Below, in pieces: positions 29,685 to 41,567 of a stretch of DNA of 45,931 nt. A program made the position numbers and the translations under genes. The stretch spans positions 1 to 45,931 of the forward strand of contig MNCI01034661.1 in the NCBI GenBank assembly GCA_015680685.1, read 5' to 3'. The DNA is from Gnetum montanum (lineage: Eukaryota > Streptophyta > Gnetopsida > Gnetales > Gnetaceae). Position 1 is the first letter of the stretch. Every line of letters starts with the position of its first letter. A model generated the notes under the pieces. It was not told where the DNA came from, ran no database searches, and saw only the letters and a program-made list of their open reading frames with translations.

Positions 29685-29790
29685 TATTTATAAACTTTTT
29701 GTGTTGCGTTGATGGAGCCTAGTTGACAAGGCCTCATCAATGAGGTCAACTACGTCGACTAGGCCTAATTGACATAGTTATTGATCATTG
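29685..29790 (-). promoter_or_regulatory. U3-like repeat cluster with TATA upstream of the accessory ORF
   Basis: TATAAATA (29685-29692, minus strand) lies just left of a cluster of GTTGATGGAGCC, GTTGACAAGGCC, GTCAACTACGTCGAC and CCTAATTGACA words. The LTR U3 has the same arrangement: repeats first, then TATA, about 15-30 bp apart. It lies about 490 bp upstream of the candidate ATG at 29200, in the right orientation for an internal promoter. Confidence 0.45.
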
Positions 29791-31299
29791 TTGACTTTGG
29801 GAAACTTTGAAAATATAAGGAATTTCTGAGTGACATGGGATTCAAATGGAAGCCCAAAAAGCCACGAACATGATGAAAATAGTGGAAGAGGATGTTGGAG
29901 TTTAGAAAATTCAAAAAACTAAGAAAATGGTTGGAGAATGGAGTTTATGAAATTTTAAGGAGCACATAGTTGGATGCACAATGGGGCATGCGAAAGATAT
30001 GATTGTAGTAATGTCTAAGGTAAAGGGCTTAACTATTCAAACCAGGTGATATGCAAGTGGGTCCTTCCCATAGTAGGCACATGCCCTTTTTACCCTTGCA
30101 TAACCATAACTAAGAAGTCCATGGGCCCCACAATCGATTAATTGTTATGAAAAGTTAAGAACCAAACCGGAGGAATCTATCCAAGAATTCCAACACATCA
30201 AACTAAGACATCGATCATAACATGGAAACTGATAGTGAGGTGAGTTATGGGCAGCAGAGATGAATGATTGAGAAGGTGGGATGGAATCTTAAATTAAGGT
30301 CATAAGAAGTCCCTTATGGAGTTTGTGTTTACAATGACCTGAGAAGATCCATCCTTAGTCCAGATCCAAAACCAATTGCTTCTAGTAACTTCACATCACC
30401 ACTTCAAGATTGATCCACCTCCTTAAGACACAAGAGTACTCCCATAAAATGATCACCATTCCATATAGAGAAGAAAAGAGAAGCAAGAAGTGAGAGAGGG
30501 CCTTAGTTAGAGGGGACTTTCAGGCATGGGTAACATGTCTTTCTAATCCCATAACTAGTGCTTATAGCCCATTTATGTATCTAAGGGGTTTACTTTGAAT
30601 TCCTATCATGTTTTTTTTTGGATGGAAACCACACCATGCAAAGGCTTTGTTTAACTTCTTGTTGTTGGTTAATATGGAATGGTAAGGAGCCAATGAAAAT
30701 AGTCAAGCACTCAAGTAAGTAGAGGAGTACAAAAAGTATTGAGTCCCCTTGAAGTCACACCTTGTGCAAACCTTTGAATCCTTCCCAATTTCAGACACAA
30801 CTAAGGCTACCAATTAATTAAAAGTTTATTTAATGAAACAGACCTAAAACTTTGAAAATAAGGAAAACCATAGAGTTTGTGGATGGGTGGATGATGTGGA
30901 CTTACTGCTTGTTCCATGAAAAATAAACCATGTCCTAGTCATAAGACATTAGAATTCAAAAGTAGAAACCAGACATTAGCAATCAAAATATTAAGCATAA
31001 ACCAGCATTAGTAAATAACAACATTGGCATTGTGTCCTATAGTAATAAAGCACTTTTATTAGTAAAAATAATGAAAATTCACATAAAGATAGAGTAAAAT
31101 ATATAAGAAAGTATAGAATATTCAAGAAAGATAAAGCATATTAATGATGTTGTAAAACAAAAATCAAGAAAATCAATAGCATGAAAAACCAAAAAGAGGT
31201 AAAAATCAACAAAGTGTAAAAGAAAAATGTGTACAACAAAAAGTGAAAACTTGAGGAGCCATGTGTATAATTAGAATGGATGGCCATCTCCCCCATCAT

Positions 31300-32560
31300 T
31301 GAGTTGAAAGGAGGAGATGTGAAATATAAAGTGTGGTTGTCCATTTGATGAGGTAGTAGTTGCATTGGCTTGTTGTGGCTCTAGAAAAGGTCTCACTTGT
31401 TGGATGTTGACCAACTACTTTCTATGTGTTCTCGAGTCTATAGATTAACATGGTCCCAGAGGGAAAGGTTTCGTCAATTATATAACATCCCTCCCACAAC
31501 GTTTGGAACTTTGTTTTCTAGGGTACATGTGTTGGGTTCTAGTAGAGAACCTTATCTCTAGGTTGAAGTTTTACTTTTTGAATTCTAAGGTCATGATGCT
31601 TCTTGTTGTATGCCTTGTGCACTTTATTCAAAGATAGGACCATTAGTTGGTTTTCATCTATTACATTTAGGTTGATCAATATTTCTCTTTGTGCTAGGCT
31701 CAATTCAAGGACCAAGTCATAGGTTGTTGAAAGTGTATGGAGCTTGGATTGGATTGGAACTGGGGAAGTTTTTCGTACACCAGCTCATAGGGAGAGTAGC
31801 CTAAGGGGAGTTTCCATGTCAAGTGGTAGGCCTAGAGGGTGTCCTTGGATTTTCTGCTCCAGTCTCTCCTATATTTTCTTATAGTTCTTATTAGAATCTT
31901 TGTGATCTCCCTATTTGTAACTTTTGCTTAATTGTTGGCTTGGTGATGATAGGGTATTGTTAATTTATGTTAAACCCCCAAGCATTGCATCAACTTCTAA
32001 AAGGTGGCACCTATAAAATGGGTTCCATTGTTAGAAATCAATACTTGTGGCATACCAAACCTATTTACAATATGTTGTTGTACAAATCAAGTAGCAATGG
32101 ATGATGTACAATCAGTGACAGTTGTTTCTTCTACCCATTTGGTGCAGTAGTCGACTGCTATGATGATGTATGTCTTTCCATTAGACATGGGTATGATGGG
32201 ACCTATGAAGTATATGCCCCATATGTCAAAGGGCTCCAGTGGTTAAATTCATTGTTGAGGACCCTCCATTCAAGTGGTCATCCTACCATCTTGTTAACAA
32301 CACTCATAGGATCAAACAAATTGGTGGACATCCCTAAAGATTGTGGGCCAATAGTATCCTGCCATTAGGATTTTTATGACTGTGCATCTCCCAGCATAGT
32401 GGCCTCCACAAGGGCCTTCGTGAGCATCCTAGAGAATCTGAAATTGGTCTGTATTAGGAACACACCAATGAACTAGGCCATCAGTGCATACCTTGTAAAG
32501 GTGTCCATTGATTTCCATGAAGTACTTAGTCCAATGAATAAACTGTTGTTTCTTCCTAAA
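31300..32560 (-). pseudogene. Integrase of copy C
   Basis: In order: a zinc-binding region remnant at about 32480-32260 (AGYYWPTIFRDVHQF), the core with YFIGPIIPMSNGK, IIIAVDYCTKWVEE (first Asp present), QVLISNNGTHF (Asn where the second Asp belongs) and YHHQANN followed by a stop and AKVTNREI (Lys where the catalytic Glu belongs), and a C-terminal module with KFQTLWEGCYII at about 31520-31480. The reading frame is broken by several stops and shifts. Beyond 31300 towards the left only low-complexity hydrophobic frames remain. Confidence 0.7.
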
Positions 32561-32581
32561 GTCTAGATCTTGTGGCATCTA

Positions 32582-34330
32582 CTAAGTGAGAAGGTAAGTG
32601 AGGATGCCATCATACCATTTTGATCCAGTGGGCACTTGGTCATTTATTGCTCCTATAAAGAGAAGTTCATCTGGAAATTGATCAGAGAGTAAACTCTCCT
32701 CTTTATTATCCCATCTTAACTGAGAGAGGTGGTCAACAACCACATTTTCAGTCCCTTTTTGATCTACCATTGTGAGATCAAATTCCTACAAGATCATGAG
32801 CCACCATATGATACAGGGGCTCATCATTGGCTTATTCATTAGGAAGTAGATGACACTATGATCTATGTGCACAAACACTTTATAGCAAGCACATAGTGCT
32901 TGAACCTTTTGAGAGCATACACCATTGCTATTAGTTCTTTCTCAATTATGATGTAATTCAATTATGCACCTACAATGCTTTGGCTTGCATAGTGAATGTA
33001 ATATGGACATTTCTTATCATCCAACTATGTAAGCATGGCTCCCAAGGCATAATTAGATGCATTTGTCAATATATGAAATGGTATGGGCTAGTTTAGTACC
33101 TGTAGAATTGGAGCTTCTATGAGTTTTTCTTTTAGTTATTAGAATGCATGTTCACACTCCTTAGTCCAAATGAATGGAGCATCTTTCTTTGTAAGCTTGC
33201 CCAATGGCTTTGTAATCTTAGAGAAATTCTCTATAAATTGTCGGTAGTAGCCAGTGTGTTCAAGAAATGATTGGACATATTTAACTATCTTTGGTTGATG
33301 TGTGATTTCTTTGATGACCCTTATCTTTTCTAGGTCCACCTCAATCCCTACTTGAGTAATTCTGTGCCCTAGTATTATGCCTTCTTGAATCGTTAAATGG
33401 GTTTTCTGCCAATTGAGCCTAAGGTTTGTTTCAACATATCTTTTTAGTATTTGCTCAAGGCAATCTAGGGCTTGCTCAAATGTATCTTCATAGGTAGAGA
33501 AATCATCCATAAAGACTTCTACCCCACTACCAATTTGTTGTTGGAAAATACTAAGAACTAGGCATTGAAATGTTTTAGGGTCATGGCACAGATCAAACAA
33601 CATCTTGCAATATGCAAAAGTTCCCTAGGGATTCATGAATGTTGTTTTGGCTTGGTCTTCTAGTGTAATATAGATTTGGTTATAGCCATTATAACCATCC
33701 AAGAAGTTATAATAGCAATGCCCAGATATTGTATCCAACACTTGGTCCACAAATGGTAATGGAAAATGATCTTTGAATGTTGCCATATTCAATAGCCTAA
33801 AGTCAATGCAGACTTTCCACTTACCATCTTTCTTTGGCACAACTATGAGTGGGCTAACCTACTCAGTAGTTGCAATGGGATAGATGAACCTACCTTAAGA
33901 ATTTTTTCTATTTCCTCCTTGATGATCTGCTTCAACTTAGGGTTTAGCTACATGTGTGACTTCATTTTTAGCTTCATGGTCGAGTTAATGTAGATATGAT
34001 GCTGGCATATCGTTGGATCAATTCTAGCCAGTTTAGGATATGACCAAGCAAAGTCTGTTGGCCATTTGTTCACCATCTTTAATAGCTTGCCTTTTTATTC
34101 AAAAGTAAGATTTGCATTAATGATAACTAGCTTGCCATTGTTTAAAAATGCATACTCCATGCTGGTTGGTAGAGTTTTTAAGTATAGGGGCTCTAGTTTG
34201 AAATGATCAGGGATTACTAACTCTCCCCAATAGGTATCATCAACTTCATCATCAGAGAGTTGGTGATGGAATTACTCAAGTTCATCCATGCCCTCGACAT
34301 AAGCACATGTTAGGCTCTTAGAGGGTTCCA
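32582..34330 (-). pseudogene. Reverse transcriptase and RNase H of copy C
   Basis: RT: MPKKDGKWKVCIDFRLLN (33840), YNFLDGYNGYNQIYI (motif A Asp), then after a stop MLFDLCHDPKTFQ, and VEVFMDDFSTYEDTF at about 33520, the FMDDF catalytic box characteristic of Athila-like RTs. It continues with GHRITQVGIEVDLEKI and HTGYYRQFIENFSKI. RNase H is heavily decayed in 33138-32780. The end of this domain and the linker read GTENVVVDHLSQL (about 32755). The N-terminal linker 34330-33850 is degenerate. It was the copy-making enzyme and is inactive now. Confidence 0.85.
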
Positions 34331-34930
34331 TGCATAGTGTGTTGCTATTAGCCATTGGATGCCCTTCTGTTTTATGGTTGTTATGTACAAGTGGTTTTGG
34401 ATATCATTTTCATGTGCACACTGATTACATGCTTTAATTGATGTACTTTTAATGGACCATATTTTCTCACGCAATTGCACCCATTATCATTGGACGTGAT
34501 GCATGGAACTCACTTCTTCTTAAGTCATCCAAATTCATTATCCTTGGAGATTTCCATGAAGAGGTCCCTAATGCCCATTTGTGCATCAACAATGCTTAAC
34601 CATGCATGTCCCATAATGATGGAGAAGTCACCTTTGTAGTTTTTTACCTTAATCACTAGAAAATCAAGAGGATAGGACCACCCAACAACTATAGTCACAA
34701 TTTCCTCCACTAATCCCAAAGAGATAGTAATTGACTGATCTATCAATTTCAAATAAATATTATTCTTCTTAAGAGGTGCTAGGTTCTAGGCCTTGTACAT
34801 GTCATAGAAGATGAGATTGCCATCAAAACTAGAATCAAGAAGAGCCTTGCATGGCTCATGTTCGACAATTTGCAAGTAAATAAGAGGACTTCCTAAGTCA
34901 GATCTCTTCATGGGAAGGTTGCTAGGCTTG
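34331..34930 (-). pseudogene. Protease of copy C
   Basis: The active-site region reads CKALLDSSF (about 34860-34834), where D-S-S replaces the usual D-T/S-G or D-L-G. The fold continues with LIDQSITISLGLVEE, GWSYPLDFLVIKVKN and GDFSIIMGHAWLS (34752-34525). The same domain is at 38675-39157 in copy D and 44548-45252 in copy E. Confidence 0.75.
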
Positions 34931-37470
34931 ACCCAATTAAAGACAACATGAGTTAACATCACAATGCTGATCTGAGGTGGTGTTTGGTTTAAAGGGCTCT
35001 CGAATGTGTTTGATGCAAAGGATTAGGATGTTGGACATACAAGGTAACTAGCTACATTAGGTTGTGAGGGTTTGGGAGGACTATTGGGTTAAAAAAACAA
35101 CTATTTCTTGGATCTATTATCTAAACCACTCAGCTGAAAGGTTAGTCCTAAATTTACAACCCTAGTAGCATTTTGTTGCTACAACTATGAGGAAATTTCA
35201 CCCTGTAAAGACAGAGCAGGAGGTAACTAAGTTGAGGGTGAAGAGATGTGTGTAGATAAATGCAAGGGATAGTATGGATATATGGATTTCCCTTGAGTAG
35301 ATGGTGAATGAGTTTGATGGTACTCTAGAGGATAATAGTGATGTTTGAATGGGGTATGGTTGGCAGAGCTACATGGAGAAATGAGTTGTTGAAAATAGTA
35401 CTCAGATGGATCTAGTTGACTATAAGGGTACTACTATCTCGGTGGTGGCATCCCCCATGACTGTGGTTATTTTCATTGTTGGTATTGATCGTATGGTTGT
35501 GGTGGAACTCCACTTGGATAGTAAGCTTGTTGATGCTAGTGGAACTCCCTTGGATTGCCTTGAGGATAAGGCAATCGTCTAGGTGCTTATCTTCTTGCTA
35601 GTTGAGGTTTTAGCGTGTACACCCTAGACTCTTATAAGCATGACACCATAAAGAAATATCCCTTAGGATTGTCATATTGACAAATTTCACATCCAACATC
35701 ATCATCGAAGTTTGTCTCCACAACTTCTTGTACTATAGTAGCTTTTTCCTTACCTCTTTGGTAGGCATGTTTAGCTTCTTTTTGCCTGCTGCAGTTGCAA
35801 TCAGTATTCTACTCTTTGGATTCTTTAGCAATCTTCATAGCAGTTTGGAATTTTTCATCTAAAGAGTCTCATAATTTATCAATCTTTGCTAAAATATTAG
35901 AAAATTTTTTTTGGATGGGCAAGGTTTTCCTGTTTATCACCTCGTCGAGTGGTGACTCCTCCTCTTCATAAAATTAGACCTCCTTTTTCCTGATGGAAGG
36001 ATCCCTATTATATTCTTCTTTACTTTCCCACTTTTGCAACTCACATTCTTCCTTTGCTACCTACTTAATCAACCTTTGGATCTAATGAGCTCTTAGTTCA
36101 GACAGTCTCCCTTGAGCATAAACCCTAAGAGTTCTTCTAGTTTTTGCTCTGAGCCCATCTATGATGTGGTAGAGTTGTTCCCTCTTAGAATAACAATGGC
36201 CAGGGCATCAATGAAAGAGGAAATAATATCTATCCATGATGGCATCCAAGGTTTCATGTATTTCATGTTTATAGCCTTGGATTTTCCTTCTTAGATTAGA
36301 CACTCTAGAGTACATTTGGTATTTGTCATTAAATAGTTCTAGCATGGTACTCCATCTACAAATGAATTCTGGTTGTAAGGACTAATACTAGCTTTCAGCA
36401 TCTTTGATGAGTGTCCTGGGGAATACCTTCAATTTCTACTAATCATTTTCAATATTTTGTAAGGCATAAGCATCATGGAAAGTTTGGAGCTATTTTTGTG
36501 GATTAGAGTTATATTCTCCCTCAAAATTGGGAATATTGGTCATATTTAGGTACTTGATCCAACTATCTTTTACATGCCTAGTTGGATATTTTACAACCTC
36601 TATGATATTTAGCATGCTTCAAGTTACCAAAAAAGGCTCATCATCATCATTATTTCATTATCATTGATGATGTTCCCTATTACCCCTTCGTTCATTGTGG
36701 TCTTGGTGATTTGCACTATTGTCTTGCTATTCACCTCCATTATGTTTGTTTCTTCTATGGCATTTTTCAGAACTAGAAGAAGAGAAAGAAGAAGATGTAG
36801 ATGAAGAAGGTGAAGAGGGTGAAGAGGGAGCAGGGTTTCCACCACCATGGTACCTACCAACTCCCCTTCGATTGTCACGACCACGTTTGTCAGGTTTCTT
36901 ATCACCTTGATACTTGTTTAAGCTCCTACCTTGACTGTCATCTTTATCTGAATTAGGTTTTTTGATAGTGGAATGTAGATTTAGGTTCACACCCCCATTA
37001 CTAGAAACAAGAGGTGGAGAATTTTCATGTTGAGAGCCCCCAAAGAGAGGGTTCTCATTATTGTCTTGGTTTAGCAAGAACAAGGGATTGATAAACTGTT
37101 TTCCCTTCACAAACTCATGTTGCTTCTCCTGGTGTCAATCTCTCCATTGTTGTGTTTCAGTGGGATGGTAGTCTTGGTAGTCGTAATCATGAACAACATA
37201 CTCCTCTTGAAGATCATGGATGTCTAAATTCTTAAGAGTTTGAAGCAGCATCATAGGCACAGATCAATCAAGAGGCATTACAATGTTGCCTTCCATATCA
37301 TGCCATTGTAGTTGTTTATCTTGATGTAGGATGAAGATGAAGTTAGGTACATACTCATTTGGATGAGTATATACCACTTTGTATTCTTGAAGGATCAATA
37401 ATTTAGTATCTTCACACCTCTGAGAAGAAGAAATTTTGCAAACAAATAAAATATCTATATGCTTATGTTC
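34931..37470 (-). pseudogene. gag of copy C
   Basis: It starts near 37430 with the words SSSQRCEDTKLLILQEYK, QLQWHDMEGNIVMPLD and HEFVKGKQFINPLF (37110). A low-complexity tail with a long Ser run follows (37110-36727, NPAPSSPSSPSSSTSSSFSS). The gag core comes next, at about 36600-36200 (RRKIQGYKHEIHE, DRYYFLFH). A Cys motif, CEICQYDNPKGYF, lies near 35690. Several stops and frame changes are present. The Ser-rich stretch and C-x2-C motif recur in copies D and E. Confidence 0.75.
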
Positions 37471-37567
37471 TTATATGATGTGTGAGAATGATGTTGACCT
37501 TAGGGTTTATTCAATGATGTTAATGATGTCCACTAATCCTAGATAGCACACATTTCAACAAAAAGAG

Positions 37568-37585
37568 TCCTTAGCAATGGCACCA
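37568..37585 (-). other. Primer-binding site of copy C
   Basis: The minus strand, one base after the 5' LTR, reads TGGTGCCATTGCTAAGGA. It resembles the tRNA-Asp complement used by Athila elements, with C-to-T and G-to-A changes. Confidence 0.6.
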
Positions 37586-37586
37586 A

Positions 37587-38456
37587 TGATGAGCAACAAA
37601 TTACTCGTACACCCAATTGTATGAATAATAAAGCATTCATGCACAATTTGGTCAAATTCCATGGACTTTATAGTTTTTCAATGCACTAGTTCTCTAGGAA
37701 GTAAACTAGGCATTGAGAACATTCGTTGTCTTCCCAAATATATTTGTGAAGCTTAAGGGTATGTTTTAAGTGTAATTGACGCACATGATTTTTATCATTT
37801 TATATTTTATGATTTTGGTGCTTAACATAAACAAGATAGAGAATAAAGTAATTTAATATAGAGTTTAATCTAATGGACTAACTATTGTTCAACTAGTCCT
37901 AACATAAGTATTTGATCCCACTTGTTGTACACATCCTGAACACATATAATGTTGCTAGGTTACCAAGCGTTAAGTGCTGCTGGGATTACCAAATATCATA
38001 CACATGCTTGAAGCAGTCGTACTTATGTGTTTACTTAATTGCTATTTAGCTTATCTTGCTTAATTACTTAATTAGCTTAATTACTGAGGATCATTGAATA
38101 AATAATTGAAAACATTAAATGCATGAGTAAAACATTTAAGCTATTCAAAATGCTACAAGGTTTATCAAGAAGCTCATCTTTATTGCCGCACACATTGTCA
38201 TGCTCAAGTACAATAGTGCTCAAATAAAGATCTATACACTCAATGACTCCTACTACAGGCACTTAGGAAAATATTTTAACTCTCAAATGTAAAAACTGCA
38301 AGAGTTTCACTACAACTACAACAAGATTATGTCTAAACACGGTAGGTTGGCACATATTTAGAGGTAAGAATAGTTCCTGCGTTGATGGGGCCATGTTAAT
38401 GCATCAAATGATGCATCAACAGGACCTAGTTGATGCAACCAATCTGTGACTCATCA
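37587..38456 (-). repeat. 5' LTR of copy C (870 bp)
   Basis: It runs TGATGAGCAACAAATTACTC to GTGACTCATCA. Long stretches agree with 25312-26157, for example ATGGACTTTATAGTTTTTCAATGCACTAGTTC near 37662, against a slightly changed version in the 3' LTR. The TATA region has decayed to CTAAATATG near 38352. Confidence 0.87.
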
Positions 38457-39157
38457 TCTAGTTTGTTCATGCTTTCAACATAGGTGTTAGTAAGAATCTT
38501 AGTTGGTTCCATGGACATGGTTGATTCAATTTGATTATTTGTTATCATCCACTGGGTACCTTCTTATTTTGTGGCTATTATATATAGGCACCTTTGAATT
38601 TTTATTGTTCCAATACATTGATTACATGCTTAAAGTGATGTGTCCTTGATGGCCCATGGTTCATGCACACAATGTCACCCTATGTCACTATATGCAATGC
38701 ATGAAACTCTCTTCTTCTTAACTTTACTAAATTCATTTTCCTTGAAAATTTTCAAGGAAAGGTCTTCAATCCCTATATTGGCATCTATTGTGCTTAATTG
38801 TGCCCTTCCCATAATGATTGGAAAGTCTCCATTATAATTTTTTACATTGATCACTAGGAAATCAGCAACATAGGACCACCCAAAAATGGTGGTCACAATG
38901 TCCTTGACTAACCCCATAATAATAGTGATGGACTGATGTGCTAGCTTTGATATGATGTTGCTCTTGTTCAAAGGAGAAAGGTTCCAAGCCTTGTACATTT
39001 CTTGGGAAATTAAATTAACTCTAGAATCTAAATCCAAAAGAGCTTTGCATGGTTCATTTCTTATGATATGTAGGTAGATGAGGGGACACCCAAGATCAAA
39101 TTGCTTCTTGGTAAGGTGGTCAATCTTTATCCAATTTTTGCCTACATGGGTCAACAT
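38457..39157 (-). pseudogene. Protease of copy D
   Basis: An open frame from 39157 to 38675 reads CKALLDLDSRVNLISQEMY (active-site region), MGLVKDIVTTIFGWSY, DFLVINVKNYNGDFPIIMGR and IGIEDLSLKIFKENEF. It is one of the longest intact frames of the Athila-like family here. The sequence 38457-38674 continues into the protease-RT linker and was contiguous with 25311 before copy C inserted. Confidence 0.8.
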
Positions 39158-41259
39158 GATAGTGTGGATCTCGGGAGATGTTTGGTTTGAAGGTGGCTAG
39201 GTAGGATTTTCAGAGGTAGAAGCTATAGGGTTGGTAGCCATAGATGTTTGTGAGCGTTTGTTAGATTATTGGTTTTAAAGAATGGTCTTTTATTAGGCTT
39301 GGATTTATGACCACTCAGATGGGTATCCAAATGTAGATTCATTACCCTCGAGGAATTTCTTTGTTATGGCTACGTGGGAATTTCACCCTACATAGATAGA
39401 CTAGGCAGTAAAGGTGTGGTTGGTCTTAGTGCAAGAGTTGATGGGTGTTGAGGAGGATGGAAGGGAAAAGGAAACTCCCCCCTTGAAGAAGGTGTTGTGT
39501 AGTACTCTAAAGGATAGTAGTGGTAAGGGAAGGAGGCATGGCTAGAGGAGTCACATAGGGATATAGGCTACAAGACATAACATCCATAGGGATTACATTA
39601 CTTGTAAGGGTATTGCTATTGTGGTGGTGGCATTCCACATGACTATGGGTGTTGCCACTATTAATACTGCTTCTGAGGTTGAAAAGATGCTCCACTCAGA
39701 TAATATGTTTGTTGGGGGAACTACTACTTGTGGTTACCTTGTGGATAAGGTAATCGCTTGGGTGCTTACTATTTTTCCAATCTAGGATTTAAAGTGTACA
39801 CCCCAAATTCTTGCAAGTGTAAAAAAATTGGACAAAATTCGTTAGGATGTTCACATTGGCAAATGTCACAACTATCATCATCTATTTCAGAGTTGGCAAA
39901 CTTGGCTACTATTGTAGCTTTATCCTTATTCTTATAGTATCCCTATTTTGTATCCTTTTTCTTTCCTCTTTCTTGACCACTACCCCCTTGGTCTTCTGGT
40001 TTTTCTACAATCTTCAAAGATGTTTGGAACTTCTCATCCAAGGAGTCCCATATTTCATCTACCTTAGCTGATATTTTGGTAATAGATTTTTATATTGTCA
40101 AGGCTTTCATTTATATCACTTCATTAAGTGGTGCCTCCTCCTCAATATCATAGAAATGCACCTCTCTTTCCCTATTGTACTCTTTTGCACTTTCATGCTT
40201 TTTAAGTTCATCTTCTTTTTTGGATACCTAATCTACTAGCCTTTGGATTTGATGGGCCCGTAGTTCAAAAAGTATTCCTTGGGCATAGACCCTAAGAGTT
40301 TTTCTTATTTCATTCCTAAGCCCATCTATGATATGGTGCAGTTGATCGCTTTGGAAGTATCTATGGGTTGGGCATCAATGTAAAAGAGAATAGTACCTAC
40401 CCAAGGTTGCATCCAAGAACTCATGATTTCCTTATTTCCATCCTTAGATCTGTCTTTGCATGTTGGACACTATGGAGTAGGTTTGGTACTTCTCATTAAA
40501 AAAACTCTAGCATCGTACTCCATCAATGAATAGATTCTAGTTCTAAGGAATAGTACCATCTTTTAGCTTCCTTAATAAGTATCATTAGAAAATTTTTAGA
40601 TTTTGCCATTCATTTTCAATGTTTTGTAAAGAATAGGCATCATGAAAGGCTTACATATGGTTCTATGGATCTAAGTTATATTCCCCTTCAAATCTGGGGA
40701 TATTATTCATGTCCAATCTCTTAATTACATTATCTTTCAAGTGCCTTGTTGGAATTTTGACTACCTTTAAAATGTTTAACATATTTTGTGTAGCTAGTAA
40801 AGGCTCATGGTAGTCATAACAATCTTAGTGGCCCTTGTCATGGCCATGATGTCTATGATTAGTCCTGCTATGCCTTCTTGCTTGGTGATGCTCCTCCCTT
40901 TGTTGCTGTCCTTACCCCTATTTTCTATTATCTCAACAAGATTTGCATTCATCCCTATCTCGTTATTGATCTCTATCTTGATCATGGTTATTCTTTCTTC
41001 TATTTGAACCATTGCTTCTTTTTTCAGGGTTGGAGGAGGAAGACAATGAGGATGAGTATGAGGGTAAGGAAGAAGTAAAACCCACACTAGAATGATGCCT
41101 ACTAGTTCCTCTTCTTTGATCCCTGCCTTGATTAGCTTATTTGTCACTATCTTTGTACTTGTCATTATCCTTGCTTTTGGATGAATGACTTTGATTGTTA
41201 TCTTTTGAGGCCCCCTTGTCTTGAGAATCATTCTTTCACTCATCCATGTTGTCCACAGT
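39158..41259 (-). pseudogene. gag of copy D
   Basis: It is homologous to copy C gag. The Ser-rich patch with SSLPSSSSLSSSSNPEK lies at about 41080-41030. The core region is at 40560-40330, and a Cys motif related to CDICQCEHP at about 39890-39860. The frame is broken throughout. The right end stops at the LTR of copy E (41260), so the N-terminus and 5' LTR of D lie beyond E or are lost. Confidence 0.68.
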
Positions 41260-41385
41260 TGATGAATCATGTTTAGTTGTGCTCCAATATTGGGTACCTA
41301 ATATTGGAGCCTCAATATTGGATACACGATATCGGGTCCCAAGAAGCAATGTTGTATATCCAATATCATGAGATGTATGTCGGCC

Positions 41386-41396
41386 TATAAATATAG
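41386..41396 (+). promoter_or_regulatory. TATA box of copy E LTR
   Basis: TATAAATATAG, 126 bp into the LTR, directly after the CAATATTGG repeats. This is the best-preserved LTR core promoter of the family in this window. Confidence 0.65.
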
Positions 41397-41561
41397 TGCT
41401 TGGGCATACAGTTTTGGCATTAATTTTTAAATAGGGTAATGAAGTTGTTGCAGTTTAGCCATTCTAGAGTTAGAATATTTTTGAGTGCTTGTAGTAGGAG
41501 TCTAAGTGTGTATGGATCTTTATTCGAGAACTGATGTACTTGAGCATAGTAGTGTAAAGGA

Positions 41562-41567
41562 AATAAA
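41562..41567 (+). terminator. Polyadenylation signal in the R region of copy E LTR
   Basis: AATAAA about 175 bp after the TATA box, in GGAAATAAAGATGAGCCC. The position fits the 3' end of R. Confidence 0.45.

Larger units (their letters stand above)
29201..31300 (-). other. Two-kb spacer of copy C between integrase and accessory ORF
   Basis: No ORF on either strand looks real. It holds a PPT-like 14-mer (29517-29530) and a U3-like cluster with TATAAATA (29685-29790), listed separately. The part from 29800 to 31140 is A/T-rich and shows nothing I can name. The right end grades into the integrase C-terminus. Confidence 0.5.
25312..38456 (-). mobile_element. Athila-like Ty3/Gypsy copy C, 13.1 kb, full structure
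   Basis: The LTRs are 25312-26157 (3') and 37587-38456 (5'), both TGATGAG...CTCATCA on the plus strand. The PBS (37585) and polypurine tract (26158) are in the right places. The order on the minus strand is gag, protease, RT, RNase H, integrase, a 2-kb spacer, an accessory ORF, then the LTR. The FMDDF box in RT and the tRNA-Asp-like PBS agree with Athila or a close relative. The flanking five bases (TTCAT at left, TCTAG at right) do not match, so the duplication has decayed or the ends are off by a few bases. The insertion is nonetheless supported, because both flanks are contiguous in copies C and E. Confidence 0.88.
3593..41259 (-). mobile_element. Athila-like Ty3/Gypsy copy D, interrupted by elements A and C
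   Basis: Its parts, in transcription order from right to left, are gag (41259-39158), protease (39157-38457), insertion of element C, protease/RT junction and an RT remnant (25311-24660), accessory ORF N-terminal half (24658-23294), insertion of element A, accessory ORF C-terminal half (5931-4525), polypurine tract and 3' LTR (4447-3593). Continuity across both insertions is supported by copy C, which keeps the uninterrupted sequence at about 27.64 kb and 34.26 kb. Integrase and most of RT are missing through a deletion between the RT fragment and the accessory ORF. The 5' LTR is not in the window, because copy E begins at 41260 within or next to D's gag. The element is old, heavily mutated and not autonomous. 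Confidence 0.8.

Noticed and set aside
31141-31365. A minus-strand Phe/Leu-rich ORF resembling a transmembrane or env-like peptide after integrase
   Set aside because: It is A/T-rich low complexity next to the decayed integrase end, with no counterpart I can see in another copy.
25312-38456. A clean 5-bp target-site duplication for copy C
   Set aside because: The flanks are TTCAT and TCTAG, which do not match. I do not claim one, although the insertion itself is supported by contiguous homologues.
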